A stretch of 64,000 nt of DNA from Antedon mediterranea (taxonomy: Eukaryota > Echinodermata > Crinoidea > Comatulida > Antedonidae). Positions 27,301 to 33,215 of this stretch are shown here, one piece after another. The first letter of the stretch is position 1, and every line of letters begins with the position of its first letter. The notes under the pieces were generated by a model. That model saw only the letters and a list, made by a program, of their open reading frames with translations, was not told the DNA's origin and did not search any database. The DNA is taken from contig NC_092674.1 of the NCBI RefSeq assembly GCF_964355755.1, positions 4,097,001 to 4,161,000 of the forward strand. Direction: 5' to 3'. A program made the position numbers and the translations under genes.

Positions 27301-30300
27301 TTCCAACGATCCGATCCTTCGCGCGTACTCTCACACACGACATTGTGAGTTAGTGTGTGAAATTTCTTATCAGAGGGTGCGTGTGCGTCAAATAGAATTG
27401 TTTTCCCAATGCATTGAATATTTGAATTGCGTGTGTTCGACCGGATCGGCGGCGGGAGGATAGGCTAGGCTAGCTAGGAGTGCATGTAATTTTTTTTATC
27501 GAAGGCGGCTAGCTCGATTATTGTGCGACTTTAATACTTTCAGTAACCTCCGATCGAGGAACGTTTTTAGCTTGATTATTAAAAGTTTACACCCCTGTAT
27601 TTTAATGTACTATCTATACCATGATTTACCACGCACGGCGGCCGGGATGATATTGTTTTGGTTACCCTATTGCAATGTTCGATGTTTTGTTTACTGTTTG
27701 TGTGTACAGTATTAATAAATGCGTTTATGGAAATCCCCTTGCAACGAAGACAGGCGATAGTTTTGCGTCTCGTCCGAGTCGTGTAAACAAATCTTCTTGA
27801 CATTATTTTCTATCTAATTCAGTGGTTTTTATTGTGGTAAAACTCGGGAAGGGCACTCGCGGCCAACGCAAAAAAAAGGGCAGGCCAGTAGTGGCCGTGG
27901 GTGCTATTTATTTTCGAGGGCATTGAGGCCAACTGGGAGGGCACCGACGGCACTGGCCGCGGTGGCCGCGGTAAAATTCGAGGCCTGTCATAGCTCACTA
28001 AATAAATCACACATAAAATAACATTTTTGTATGTTAATATATATGAAGTTTGCTCAATAATAGTACTGTATATTATTTTTTATAGTGATTTGTCTGTTGA
28101 GTTGCCATTTACACTCAGTCATCCGAAGCCTCAAGAAGAATTTGAAAAACCAGTGCCGACAGCTACTGATGAAACAGAGACACCAGGTATTTAGGCCTAT
28201 TGTCAATGATTCGCTCTGTCTACACTATTAAACTAGTTTGACAAAAAAAAGTGTGGTGTACCCAAATTTGGTAATGATATGACATCATCATGTCCATATA
28301 TGGGATATACAGTATGGGCACATCACATTTTTTGTCACATAAAGTTTGATAGTGTAGATAGAGCTTTAACATAAATCAATCCAAGGATGTTGTTTCTCAA
28401 AAATAAATAGATATCAAAAATAAATAATTTAATTTTAGCCGTCAACAACATGGTTGCTTTCCAATCCGAAGATCCAGAGAGCATTTGTAACCAAGGTTGT
28501 AACTCACAACTCTTTTTACTACATTCCGTTATCCTCAAATGAATCTATATATCTATATAATAATCTATATAAGCATAATATAGTTTATCCATCCTATAAT
28601 TGGTAACTTTCTTGCTGCTAGTGCTAGATGTATGTGAAATAAAATTTAAATATTTTGCTTTTTTCAGATACAAGCAAAGAGCAGGAAGTGCCCCCTCTTG
28701 ATGCAAACCTCATTCAATTCGACTCCAGGTTTGTAAATCATTTAAAATCTATTTTAACCTTCTTTCAAAATGTTTCAGAGGACGTCTTCAGGCTTAGTTA
28801 ATAAAGTATAACAAATAGTTTTTACAGAGATTTTGTTTTAAGAAAATTGTGTTGATAATCGTTAATTTGAACTTGTCCTGCCTCCTTATTTTCTTTTAAG
28901 CCCTGTCTACACTATCAAACTAGTTTGGGAAAAAAATGTGATCAAATATGGTAGTGATATGACATCATCATGTCCATATGTGCACATCACTTTTTTGTTT
29001 ACAAAGTTTGATAGTGTAGACAGAGCGTTAAGCATGGTATATACTAATTTGGTCAATCCTGAATGTATTGTGAAATTGATTCTGTTCTTTTTATTTTATT
29101 TGATATAATCTTCATAAATTTTAATGAAATGCGATTGATCTAATGTGTAGCAGTTTGTGCATCCCATTTGAGAAAGGTTAAATCTTTAAAGCACTGTCGA
29201 CAGACATGTGACAAAATAATGTAATGTGCCCATATATGGACATGATGATGTCATATCACAACCATATTTAAGCATATCACTACCATATTTGGGCACATCA
29301 CATTTTTTTGTCAAACTAGTTTGATAGTGTGGACAGAGCTTTAGTTATAGCATGTTTAACCCTTTTTCTTTTACTAATGGTATACTTTTCTCTATTTGAA
29401 ATTGTTGTTAACCTGATCATATGTAGGCATGATCCTAATAAAAGAGCAAATAAATATTGCGTTGGAAAGACGATGTCATGTGGCATGATATCTAACAGGT
29501 AGATTATTGTTGCATGTTGCTGTTCTTCGTGTACATTTTCTTTGTATAGGATAATATTAATTGGAATATTGTAATATCTCGACAAAAAGTTTATTGTAAA
29601 AAACAAGCACAGATGATATTACATTCTTTGTCTGCACAAAAACCACGCCCTTGCCTTTTAGATTAAAGGTAAAGTCCTTTACTCATTTTGAACGTAGGGG
29701 TGAGCTGTTCAGAGCTCATTGTACTAAGCATTGGCATGATACGGTAACCAGTTTGTTTCCACTCCACCTTATTCACCCTAGTATTTTTCAACCAGGTACT
29801 CATTTACAGCTGAGTGGACTGGCAGTTCTTATCAGGACTTGAACCCAAGTCTTTATGAATCAAATCTAGAGAACCTTATTGTGATTTATTCCTTTCCCGA
29901 CATGTGACTATTTATCACTCACAGAAATCATGCACTCAACTTTCTGATTTAATATCTGAAAATGAAATAGATTGAGTAGATGTCACACACACTTTGTTAA
30001 TGTCATTCTACAGTTGCAATGGATTGTGCTCAATGTTGTACACTTCTCCACATAATTGTATTTTGAGAACGTTTGTTGGCTTGTCCTAATGTATTAGCAA
30101 CACAATGCTATATTATTAGGAACACATGTTGTGGATAGTGTGTATTTATTGTGAACAACAGCTGAAAATAAAAATGTTAGGTGGTGAGGGGGCTGAGAGA
30201 TGTTGGGTGGTGGTGGTTGGGGGAAGGAATGACAAACAGTATTAACACAAATGTTGTATTGGCTAGACTTATTAATGTAGGATTTCCATACAGTAGATTT

Positions 30301-32410
30301 GCTACAGTATCTAAGGCCACTACAGACACACCTGTCATCATAACAATGTTTGCATGCTATGCTATAACATTGTCATTACTTTTTCAACACTGATCATCAT
30401 TGTCACAGTCAATATTTCCGTATTTAAAACTCACTTTATTTGAGGACACAAATAGACACAAATGTTGCTTAAATGTTCAGATGTTGTTTCTTGGTAAGTG
30501 GTAAATTTAAACACATTTTTCTTGTGTTAAAATTGTCACATAAATGAGTAATGTTTGTCAGACCAAATTGGCGCACAGTTTTATGATCATATATTGTATT
30601 GATAGTACTACAGTAATTTAAATGAGTTTTATTTTATCAAAGAAACATAAAGAGATTGGATCACTGTCATAGTACATTCATGTTACATCTTGTTTATAAC
30701 AATTGCACATTTGTATTATTTGTGGTAGTGGAATGGACTTTCTGGGTATGGTGTGACAAAAATATCATGGTTGAAAAGGGTATGGTGTGCCAACCAATAT
30801 TATGGTTGAAAAGGGTATGGTGTGCCAACCAATATCATGGTTGAAAAGGGTGTGGTGTGCCAAAAATATCATGGTTGAAAAGGGTATGATGTGCCAACCA
30901 ATATCATGGTTGAAAAGGGTATGGTGTGCCAACCAATATCATGGTTGAAAAGGGTATGTTGTGCCAACCAATGTTATGGTTGAAAAGGGTATGGTGTGCC
31001 AACCAATATCATGGTTGAAAAGGGTGTGGTGTGCCAAAAATATCATGGTTGAAAAGGGTATGATGTGCCAACCAATATCATGGTTGAAAAGGGTATGGTG
31101 TGCCAACCAATATCATGGTTGAAAAGGGTATGATGTGCCAACCAATATCATGGTTGAAAAGGGTATGGTGTGCCAAAAATATCATGGTTGAAAAGGGTAT
31201 GGTGTGCCAACCAATATTATGGTTGAAAAGGGTATGTTGTGCCAACCAATGTTATGGTTGAAAAGGGTATGGTGTGCCAACCAATATCATGGTTGAAAAG
31301 GGTGTGGTGTGCCAAAAATATCATGGTTGAAAAGGGTATGATGTGCCAACCAATATCATGGTTGAAAAGGGTATGGTGTGCCAACCAATATCATGGTTGA
31401 AAAGGGTATGATGTGCCAACCAATATCATGGTTGAAAAGGGTATGGTGTGCCAACCAATATCATGGTTGAAAAATCTATGGTGTGCCAACCAATATGGGT
31501 AAAACGATTATGGTGTGACAAACAATATCATGGTTGAAAAGGGTATAGTGTGCCAATCAATATCATGGTTAAAAAGGGTATGTTGTGCCAACCAATATCA
31601 TGGTTGAAAAGGGTATGGTGTGCCAACCAATATCATGTCTGAAAACTAGGTTGTGGTGTGCCAACCAATATCATGGTTGAAAACTAGTGTGTGGTGTGCC
31701 AACCAATATCATGGTTGAAAAGGGTGTGGTGTGCCAACCAATATCATGGTTGAAAAGGGTGTGGTGTGCCAACCAATATCATGGTTGAAAAGGGTGTGGT
31801 GTGCCAACCAATATCATGGTTGAAAAGGGTATGGTGTGCCAATCAATATCATGGCTAAAAAGGGTATGGTGTGCCAATCAATATCATGGTTGAAAAGGAG
31901 ATGGTGTGCCAACCAATATCATGGTTGAAAAGGGTATGGTGTGCCAACCAATATGGGTGAAACAATTATGGTGTGACAAACAATATCTTGGTTGAAAAGG
32001 GTATAGTATGCTAACCAATATCATGGTTGAAAAGGGTATGGTGTGCCAACCAATATCATGGTTGAAACGGGTATGGTGTGCCAACCAATATCATGGTTGA
32101 AACGGGTATGGTGTGCCAACCAATATTATGGTTGAAACGGGTATGGTGTGCCAACCAATATCATGGTTGAAAAGGGTATGGTGTGCCAACCAAGATCATG
32201 GTTAAAAAGGTTATGGTGTGCCAACCAATGGTATGGTTGAAAAGGGTATGGTGTGCCAAACAATATCATGTTTCATCATCAGCGAACTAATCTGTACTTT
32301 TTTTTTCTAGCATGGAACCAACTCGGCATGACGAGGATGATGATTTAATCTTTGAAGATTTTGCCCGTCTTCGTTTGAAAGGCGTCGAGGGAGAGGGAAC
32401 CGAAGCTTAA
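335..32410 (+). CDS. ARRB (beta-arrestin-like): Non-visual (beta-type) arrestin, 12 coding exons, 438 aa
   Basis: Cytosolic adaptor that binds phosphorylated GPCRs, blocks G-protein coupling and links receptors to clathrin and AP2. Coding exons: 335-396, 13755-13785, 18778-18838, 20961-21202, 21765-21864, 22208-22371, 23013-23173, 23600-23749, 25427-25510, 28086-28186, 28668-28728, 32311-32410. All introns are GT-AG and all phases agree. Seen: the finger-loop region [16 protein letters not shown]; the phosphate-sensor arginine in AIRKV; the lariat-loop aspartates in LALDGK and KHEDTN; a clathrin-box-like LIQFD; and the C-terminal AP2 and polar-core motif [11 protein letters not shown]. The start is chosen because a TAA lies in frame just upstream and because KPGTRVFKK follows. 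The N-terminus is longer than in vertebrates (about 18 residues before GTRVFKK). Oddities: the arginine four residues before the sensor is serine (SVSL), and eight residues between exons 9 and 10 are missing. The clathrin and AP2 motifs argue for a beta rather than a visual arrestin. Confidence 0.96.
756..800 (-). repeat. (TAA)n tail of a retroelement fragment
   Basis: Read on the minus strand, a CCGAATAAATA motif is followed by a run of ATT/TAA triplets. The same arrangement is seen at 13505-13560 (minus) and 12240-12275 (plus). This is typical of the 3' end of a non-LTR retrotransposon or SINE. The body is not recognisable. Confidence 0.4.
1226..1341. repeat. 11-bp tandem repeat (ACATATACTGT)n
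   Basis: About ten near-perfect copies of an 11-bp unit, shifting to TATATACTGT at the right end. It lies in arrestin intron 1. The small open frame across it on the minus strand is a product of the repeat. Confidence 0.85.
1430..1566. mobile_element. MITE family 1, copy 2
   Basis: Begins with GTCTACACTCTCAAAC and ends with AATAGTGTAGACAGAGCTTTA. The interior holds the usual TTTGACAAAAAAATGTGATTTGCCCA and GGACATAATGATGTCAT segments in shortened form. In arrestin intron 1. Confidence 0.85.
1929..2283. mobile_element. 355-bp MITE with about 80-bp terminal inverted repeats, TA target site
   Basis: The left end TAGAGTATCACGGTGTGACG and the right end, read on the other strand as TAGAGTATCACGGTGCTGAC, continue as imperfect inverted repeats through GGCGCTGC, GGTTGCTA and AAAATGCGTTCAG. 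Both ends are flanked by TA (1927-1928 and 2284-2285), as expected of Tc1/mariner-type insertion. No coding capacity. In arrestin intron 1. Confidence 0.85.
2579..3640. repeat. Minisatellite of 18-bp and 24-bp units (about 1 kb)
   Basis: Tandem array of AGTAATGTGCTGTCATGC-like 18-bp units. A stretch at about 2870-3020, and isolated later units, use a 24-bp form containing CTGACAATGACATGT. Both unit lengths are multiples of three and carry no stop in several frames, so long frames stay open on both strands; these are not genes. It sits in arrestin intron 1. Confidence 0.95.
3856..6783. mobile_element. 2.9-kb TTAA-flanked inverted-repeat element with internal repeats
   Basis: The left end GAGCCATTGTCTGTAA and its reverse complement at the right end (to 6783) form imperfect inverted repeats of roughly 60 bp, including GGCAG and ATGGATTTCT. 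Both are flanked by TTAA (3852-3855 and 6784-6787), the target site typical of piggyBac and Kolobok groups. No transposase frame was found. The interior carries about four degenerate units with CTGACCTTGTAAA, GAGGTCAAA and TTTCTATGCGTAACTAAGG near 4708, 5004, 5330 and 5489. A piece of another element (GTTGAACCTCCCGTAAGTGG) is nested at about 5597-5662. Confidence 0.75.
7386..7560. repeat. Dispersed repeat sharing ends with the 23.9-25.1 kb element
   Basis: ACTAGATTTGAACTTGTCA followed by GGGTTAGGTGATCCGC resembles the left end of the block at 23899 (ACTAGATTTGAACTCGTCA and GAGTTAGGTTATCCGC). The sequence after that differs. Probably two members of one diverged family. The class is unknown. 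Confidence 0.35.
7891..8056. mobile_element. MITE family 1, copy 3
   Basis: Complete palindromic copy. The left end AAAGCTCTGTCTACACTATC is matched in reverse by GATAGTGCAGACAAGGCTTTA. The interior has GTGTGATGTGCC, a tandem GGTAGTGATAT segment and ATGACATCATCATGTCCAT. Flanking bases read CTC-TA and TA-GAG. In arrestin intron 1. Confidence 0.9.
8705..8780 (-). repeat. Probable LINE 3' end fragment
   Basis: On the minus strand, ATGGACCAGAGATTCCGAAA is followed by AATAAAAGATTGAAATGAAA. This gene-less motif followed by a short A-rich tandem tail resembles CR1/L2-type retrotransposon 3' ends. Too short to classify. Confidence 0.35.
9063..9213. repeat. Two-copy tandem duplication of about 76 bp
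   Basis: GCTATGTAGGCCGTCCCAAG and CTATGTAGGCCGACCCAAAT open two adjacent units. Both continue with GTGTGAGGCAACT, CAAACTGAC and ATCAACCTGT. The units have diverged noticeably. In arrestin intron 1. Confidence 0.7.
9966..10194. mobile_element. Small inverted-repeat element (about 230 bp)
   Basis: The left end TACCGTATCCTCGGGTATAA plus TCCCA is matched in reverse by TGGGATTATACCAGAGGATA near 10166-10190. No coding content. MITE-like, class unassigned. Confidence 0.5.
10229..10511. mobile_element. Small inverted-repeat element (about 280 bp)
   Basis: The left end AAGTTGGAGAGGCC and the right end GCCTCTCCAACTT are inverted copies. The similarity continues inward through GAGCTTTTGAATTGCGACA against CACAATTCGAAAGGTCC. 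MITE-like and non-coding. Confidence 0.55.
11107..11890. mobile_element. About 780-bp element with GCGTTTATACAACAC ends
   Basis: The left end GGGCGCGTTTATACAACACG and the right end GGTGTTGTATAAACACGACC are inverted repeats. Such GGGCGCGTTTATA-type termini are common in DNA transposon derivatives. The interior is more GC-rich than its surroundings and holds several short frames, none recognisable as transposase. Exact borders and target duplication are unsure. Confidence 0.55.
12180..12275 (+). repeat. Retroelement 3' end with (AAATAAAT) tail
   Basis: ACCGAATAAATAAAAATAAA and further A-rich units follow a T-rich stretch. The CCGAATAAATA motif is shared with the minus-strand fragment near 756. 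Probably the 3' end of a non-LTR element. Confidence 0.4.
13505..13690 (-). repeat. Retroelement 3' end fragment with (TAA)n tail
   Basis: On the minus strand this ends in TGTATCTTTTGCCTGAATAA followed by ATAATAATAATAA. The arrangement matches the other (TAA)n fragments in the window. Its right part lies only about 65 bp before arrestin exon 2. Confidence 0.4.
14572..14876. mobile_element. TTAA MITE family 2, copy A
   Basis: Opens with TTAAAGATGTATTGTCCCCC and closes with GGGGGACAATATATGTTTAA. Internal landmarks shared with the other two copies are AAAACATGAAAAAT, ATTGTCTGA, a T-run, GACATTAAAATGGCATATT and a second T-run. The flanking TTAA is consistent with TTAA target duplication. Confidence 0.85.
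15266..15575. mobile_element. TTAA MITE family 2, copy B (degraded)
   Basis: Shares TTTGCCCCCAAAATCATGAA, AAAATGGCATATTGAACAA and GTGAATAACTATTATG with copies A and C. The right terminus is rearranged to GGGAGGGTGGGGGG, and the ends are no longer clean. Confidence 0.6.
16285..16365 (-). repeat. Retroelement 3' tail of the GCGCTATAAA type
   Basis: The plus strand reads ATCCTGGATTTATAGCGCCT then AAGCGCTGTACATAA. On the minus strand this is TTATGTACAGCGCTT...GGCGCTATAAATCC then an A/T triplet tail. A plus-strand relative lies at 40620-40672 (ACAGCACTTATAAACATT, AGGCGCTATAAACG). Probably the 3' end of a SINE or LINE family. Confidence 0.5.
16400..18080. other. Arrestin intron 2, no feature recognised
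   Basis: This AT-rich stretch inside intron 2 of the arrestin gene shows only short chance frames, all without recognisable protein similarity. No clear inverted repeat or tandem array was seen. Confidence 0.5.
18085..18222. mobile_element. MITE family 1, copy 4
   Basis: Recognised by CACTATCCAACTAGTTTGAC, GTGTGATGTGCC, GGCAGTGATGT, ATGACATCATCATGTCC and the right end GTGTGGACAGAGCTTTA. The left terminus is eroded. Confidence 0.8.
18230..18660 (+). repeat. Polypyrimidine tract ending in a LINE-like tail
   Basis: About 350 bp of almost uninterrupted C/T (for example CTTCTTCTTCTTTTTCTTTT). It is followed by TGTAATTGCCTTTATAACC and AATAAAGACATTCAAAAATT with ATTCAAA repeats. The last part looks like a CR1/L2-type retrotransposon 3' end. 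The pyrimidine tract may be its 3' UTR or an unrelated simple repeat. Confidence 0.45.
19783..20670. repeat. 443-bp tandem duplication, copies apparently identical
   Basis: The segment from about 19786 repeats at +443. Copy 1 runs to about 20227 and copy 2 to 20670, and the junction carries the shared bases TTCA/CAG. I saw no difference between the copies over their length. Each copy contains the 3' part of the 5S-headed SINE (reverse orientation) plus flanking single-copy-looking sequence. Only the second copy is followed by the 5S head. In arrestin intron 3. A very recent duplication or an assembly artefact. Confidence 0.95.
20453..20810 (-). mobile_element. 5S rRNA-headed SINE (SINE3-like), near full length
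   Basis: Read on the minus strand from 20810, the first ~117 nt are a 5S rRNA-like head (20694-20810). It is followed by a unique body of roughly 180 nt, a motif GTGGCGGTAATTATCG and an A-rich AAATAAATAAAATAAAAT tail near 20453. The tail region recurs at 20010-20227 (the tandem copy) and, in the other orientation, at 23805-23898. This fits a retroposed SINE whose RNA polymerase III promoter comes from 5S rRNA. Confidence 0.8.
20694..20810 (-). pseudogene. 5S rRNA-derived sequence (head of SINE)
   Basis: The minus strand reads CACCGGTTCTCGTCAGATCA, CCGAAGTTAAGCGATGTTGG, GCCTGGTTAG, CTTGGATGGGAGACC and TGGGAATAACGGGTGCTGTA. These correspond along their length to eukaryotic 5S rRNA, including the internal A box, intermediate element and C box. 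Substitutions and the continuation into a SINE body show it is not a functional 5S gene. Confidence 0.85.
20811..20865. repeat. Fragment of the GGGACACC/GGTGTCCC repeat family
   Basis: ATAGGACACCCTTATTAAGG then ACACTTTTGGGTCCCAAA. This is the left part of the element seen more fully at 22380, 40943, 42098 and 42788. Confidence 0.5.
21981..22135. mobile_element. MITE family 1, copy 5
   Basis: Complete copy from TAGCTCTGTCTACACTATCA to GATAGTGTAGACAGAGCTTTA. The interior has GACATGATGACGTCATATCAC and two CATAT.TGGGCA segments. It lies between arrestin exons 5 and 6, only about 70 bp before exon 6. Confidence 0.9.
22380..22890. repeat. Minisatellite grown inside a GGGACACC MITE
   Basis: The ends ATAGAACCTCTATTAAGGGG and AAAAGAGGGGTTCTATTGTA are the inverted termini of the small element found elsewhere in the window. 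Between them are about 25-30 short units alternating GTGCCCTCTAAATAGG and GTGTCCCCTAAATAGG. The element starts within about 9 bases of the arrestin exon 6 donor site (exon ends 22371). Confidence 0.85.
23213..23449. mobile_element. TTAA MITE family 2, copy C
   Basis: TTAAAGATGTATTGTCCCCC at the left, GGGGGAAAATATATCTTTAA at the right. The same internal landmarks as copy A are present (CCATTGTCTGACAGATAATT, GACATTAAAATGGCATATT). It is flanked by TTAA. In arrestin intron 7. Confidence 0.85.
23805..23898 (+). mobile_element. 5S-headed SINE, truncated 3' copy
   Basis: CAAGGTGCTTTAAACAGTCC through GTGGCGGTAATTATCGTTGT to GATTGAATAAAATAAAAAAA. It matches the tail half of the SINE at 20453-20810 in the opposite orientation, with an independent A-rich end. 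Its second, dispersed location supports a retroposed family. Confidence 0.8.
23899..25135. repeat. About 1.2-kb CG-containing repeat block, class unknown
   Basis: This stretch differs from its surroundings: many CGCGC and ACGCG words, a purine run of AAAGAAAAAA type near 25020-25078, and a perfect 10-bp hairpin GGTTATCCGC / GCGGATAACC at the right end (about 25095-25120). The left end carries GTTAGGTTATCCGC, related to the hairpin arm and to the repeat at 7386. No coding capacity was seen. Probably a non-autonomous mobile element. Confidence 0.4.
25145..25298. mobile_element. MITE family 1, copy 6
   Basis: The symmetrical ends CCTTAAGCTCTGTCTACACT and GTGGAGACAGAGCTTAAGG bound the copy. The interior carries GACATGATGATGTCATATCAC. 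Right after the 23.9-25.1 kb block, in arrestin intron 8. Confidence 0.9.
25845..27987. mobile_element. 2.1-kb DNA-transposon-like element with CAGGCCTCGAATTT ends and 6-bp target duplication
   Basis: The left end CAGGCCTCGAATTTGG and the right end AAAATTCGAGGCCTG are inverted. The element is flanked by a direct repeat TCATAG (25839-25844 and 27988-27993). Subterminal regions on both sides are rich in GGGAGGGCACC and AAGGCCA words. An internal pair of units with CAGAGGGTGCGTGT and GTCAAA at about 27270 and 27373 is repeated in tandem. No transposase frame was found. It lies in arrestin intron 9. Confidence 0.75.
28212..28368. mobile_element. MITE family 1, copy 7
   Basis: CGCTCTGTCTACACTATTAA to GATAGTGTAGATAGAGCTTTA, with GACATCATCATGTCCATATA inside. 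It begins 25 bp after arrestin exon 10. Confidence 0.9.
28437..28657 (+). mobile_element. tRNA-derived SINE family B, copy 1
   Basis: GCCGTCAACAACATGGTTGC, TTTCCAATCCGAAGATCC, then CTCAAATGAATC, AGTTTATCCATCCTATAATT, GGTAACTTTCTTGCTG and GATGTATGTGAAATAAAA. The same order of motifs is seen at 43751 (plus) and 44490 (minus). Confidence 0.6.
28897..29031. mobile_element. MITE family 1, copy 8
   Basis: TTAAGCCCTGTCTACACTAT to GATAGTGTAGACAGAGCGTTA. Slightly shortened interior with GACATCATCATGTCCATATG. In arrestin intron 11. Confidence 0.9.
29187..29343. mobile_element. MITE family 1, copy 9
   Basis: TTTAAAGCACTGTCGACAGA at the left (eroded) and GATAGTGTGGACAGAGCTTTA at the right, with GACATGATGATGTCATATCAC and CATATTTGGGCACATCACA inside. 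It lies about 155 bp after copy 8. Confidence 0.9.
29640..29870 (-). mobile_element. tRNA-derived SINE-like sequence
   Basis: On the minus strand, ACTTGGGTTCAAGTCCTGAT resembles a tRNA B box. It is followed by CTGTAAATGAGTACCTGGTT and GAATAAGGTGGAGTGGAAAC. The 5' end with an A box was not clearly found. Confidence 0.4.
30735..32268. repeat. 35-bp minisatellite, about 43 copies, with higher-order structure
   Basis: The unit is GGTATGGTGTGCCAACCAAT followed by ATCATGGTTGAAAAG (35 bp). A 34-bp variant carries GCCAAAAATATC. Variant units recur in the same order about 276 bp apart (for example the ATGTTGTGCC...AATGTTATGG variant near 30955 and 31231), so the array has a higher-order period of about eight units. 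It ends about 40 bp before the last arrestin exon. Confidence 0.95.
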
Positions 32411-33215
32411 AGTTGTTTAGCGTGAATGACCGCACATTTCACAAATATTATTATATACAAGCTTACACTAATATTGTCTAGTGTCAACTTTAACTTAATT
32501 TTAAAGATTTTAAAATTCAATGTTTCAGTGATAGTTTGTGCGTTTTAATGGTTATGTCATAGTTCACAGTGATGTCATATGTGATGTCATAGATGAGGCT
32601 ACATGTGATGTCATGGTTCATGGGTGATGTCATAATGTAATATGGGATGTAATCAATATGTCATGATGATGTCAATGTTTATGTTATAAATTATATAATT
32701 TTGTATGTTGTAATGTCATTTTTTATGTCATAATTTGAAGCAGAGATGATGTCATAAATTGTTGTGACATCATCTGTGACATCATCATGATGTCATAATC
32801 TTGACATCTAGGTGCTGTAAGTAACAAGCTTCTATTTTTATACCTGAAAGGTAATTGTTGGAGATTACAAATATGAATTTACTGTTCTACAATTATTTCA
32901 GTAGGAAATATAATAACAATTTAAATCTCAATATTCAATCGCCGATAAGATTTTAAATTTTACCATTGCAGATACTTTTTAAATTTGTTTTTGCAATAAT
33001 ATATATATATGTTATTTTCATATTTACAACCTAGTGATTAACCATAGAATTTTCAAATATTATTTTTTAGATACAACTTCATAAATATAGTTTAAAAGTT
33101 CAAAAACATAATGACATGATTTATTTTTAGATAAGATAAAGCAACGATTAGGATCAAATGTCGCCTGTAGGGTTTATATTTTCTTAGGCCTATGAGAGTG
33201 TTTCAATAAAGGTGC
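32411..33215 (+). other. Arrestin 3' UTR with poly(A) signal
   Basis: The sequence after the stop is AT-rich and contains a dense cluster of TGATGTCAT/ATGACATCA words at about 32565-32815. The first good poly(A) signal in a T-rich setting is AATAAA at 33205-33210. The 3' end of the mRNA is inferred from that hexamer only. Confidence 0.5.

Noticed and set aside
27188-27463. 91-codon frame as a captured gene in the 2.1-kb element
   Set aside because: It crosses the internal tandem unit and has no recognisable similarity or codon-use signal.
30735-32268. CRISPR-like regular array
   Set aside because: Units are directly adjacent with no unique spacers, in a eukaryotic intron. It is a minisatellite.
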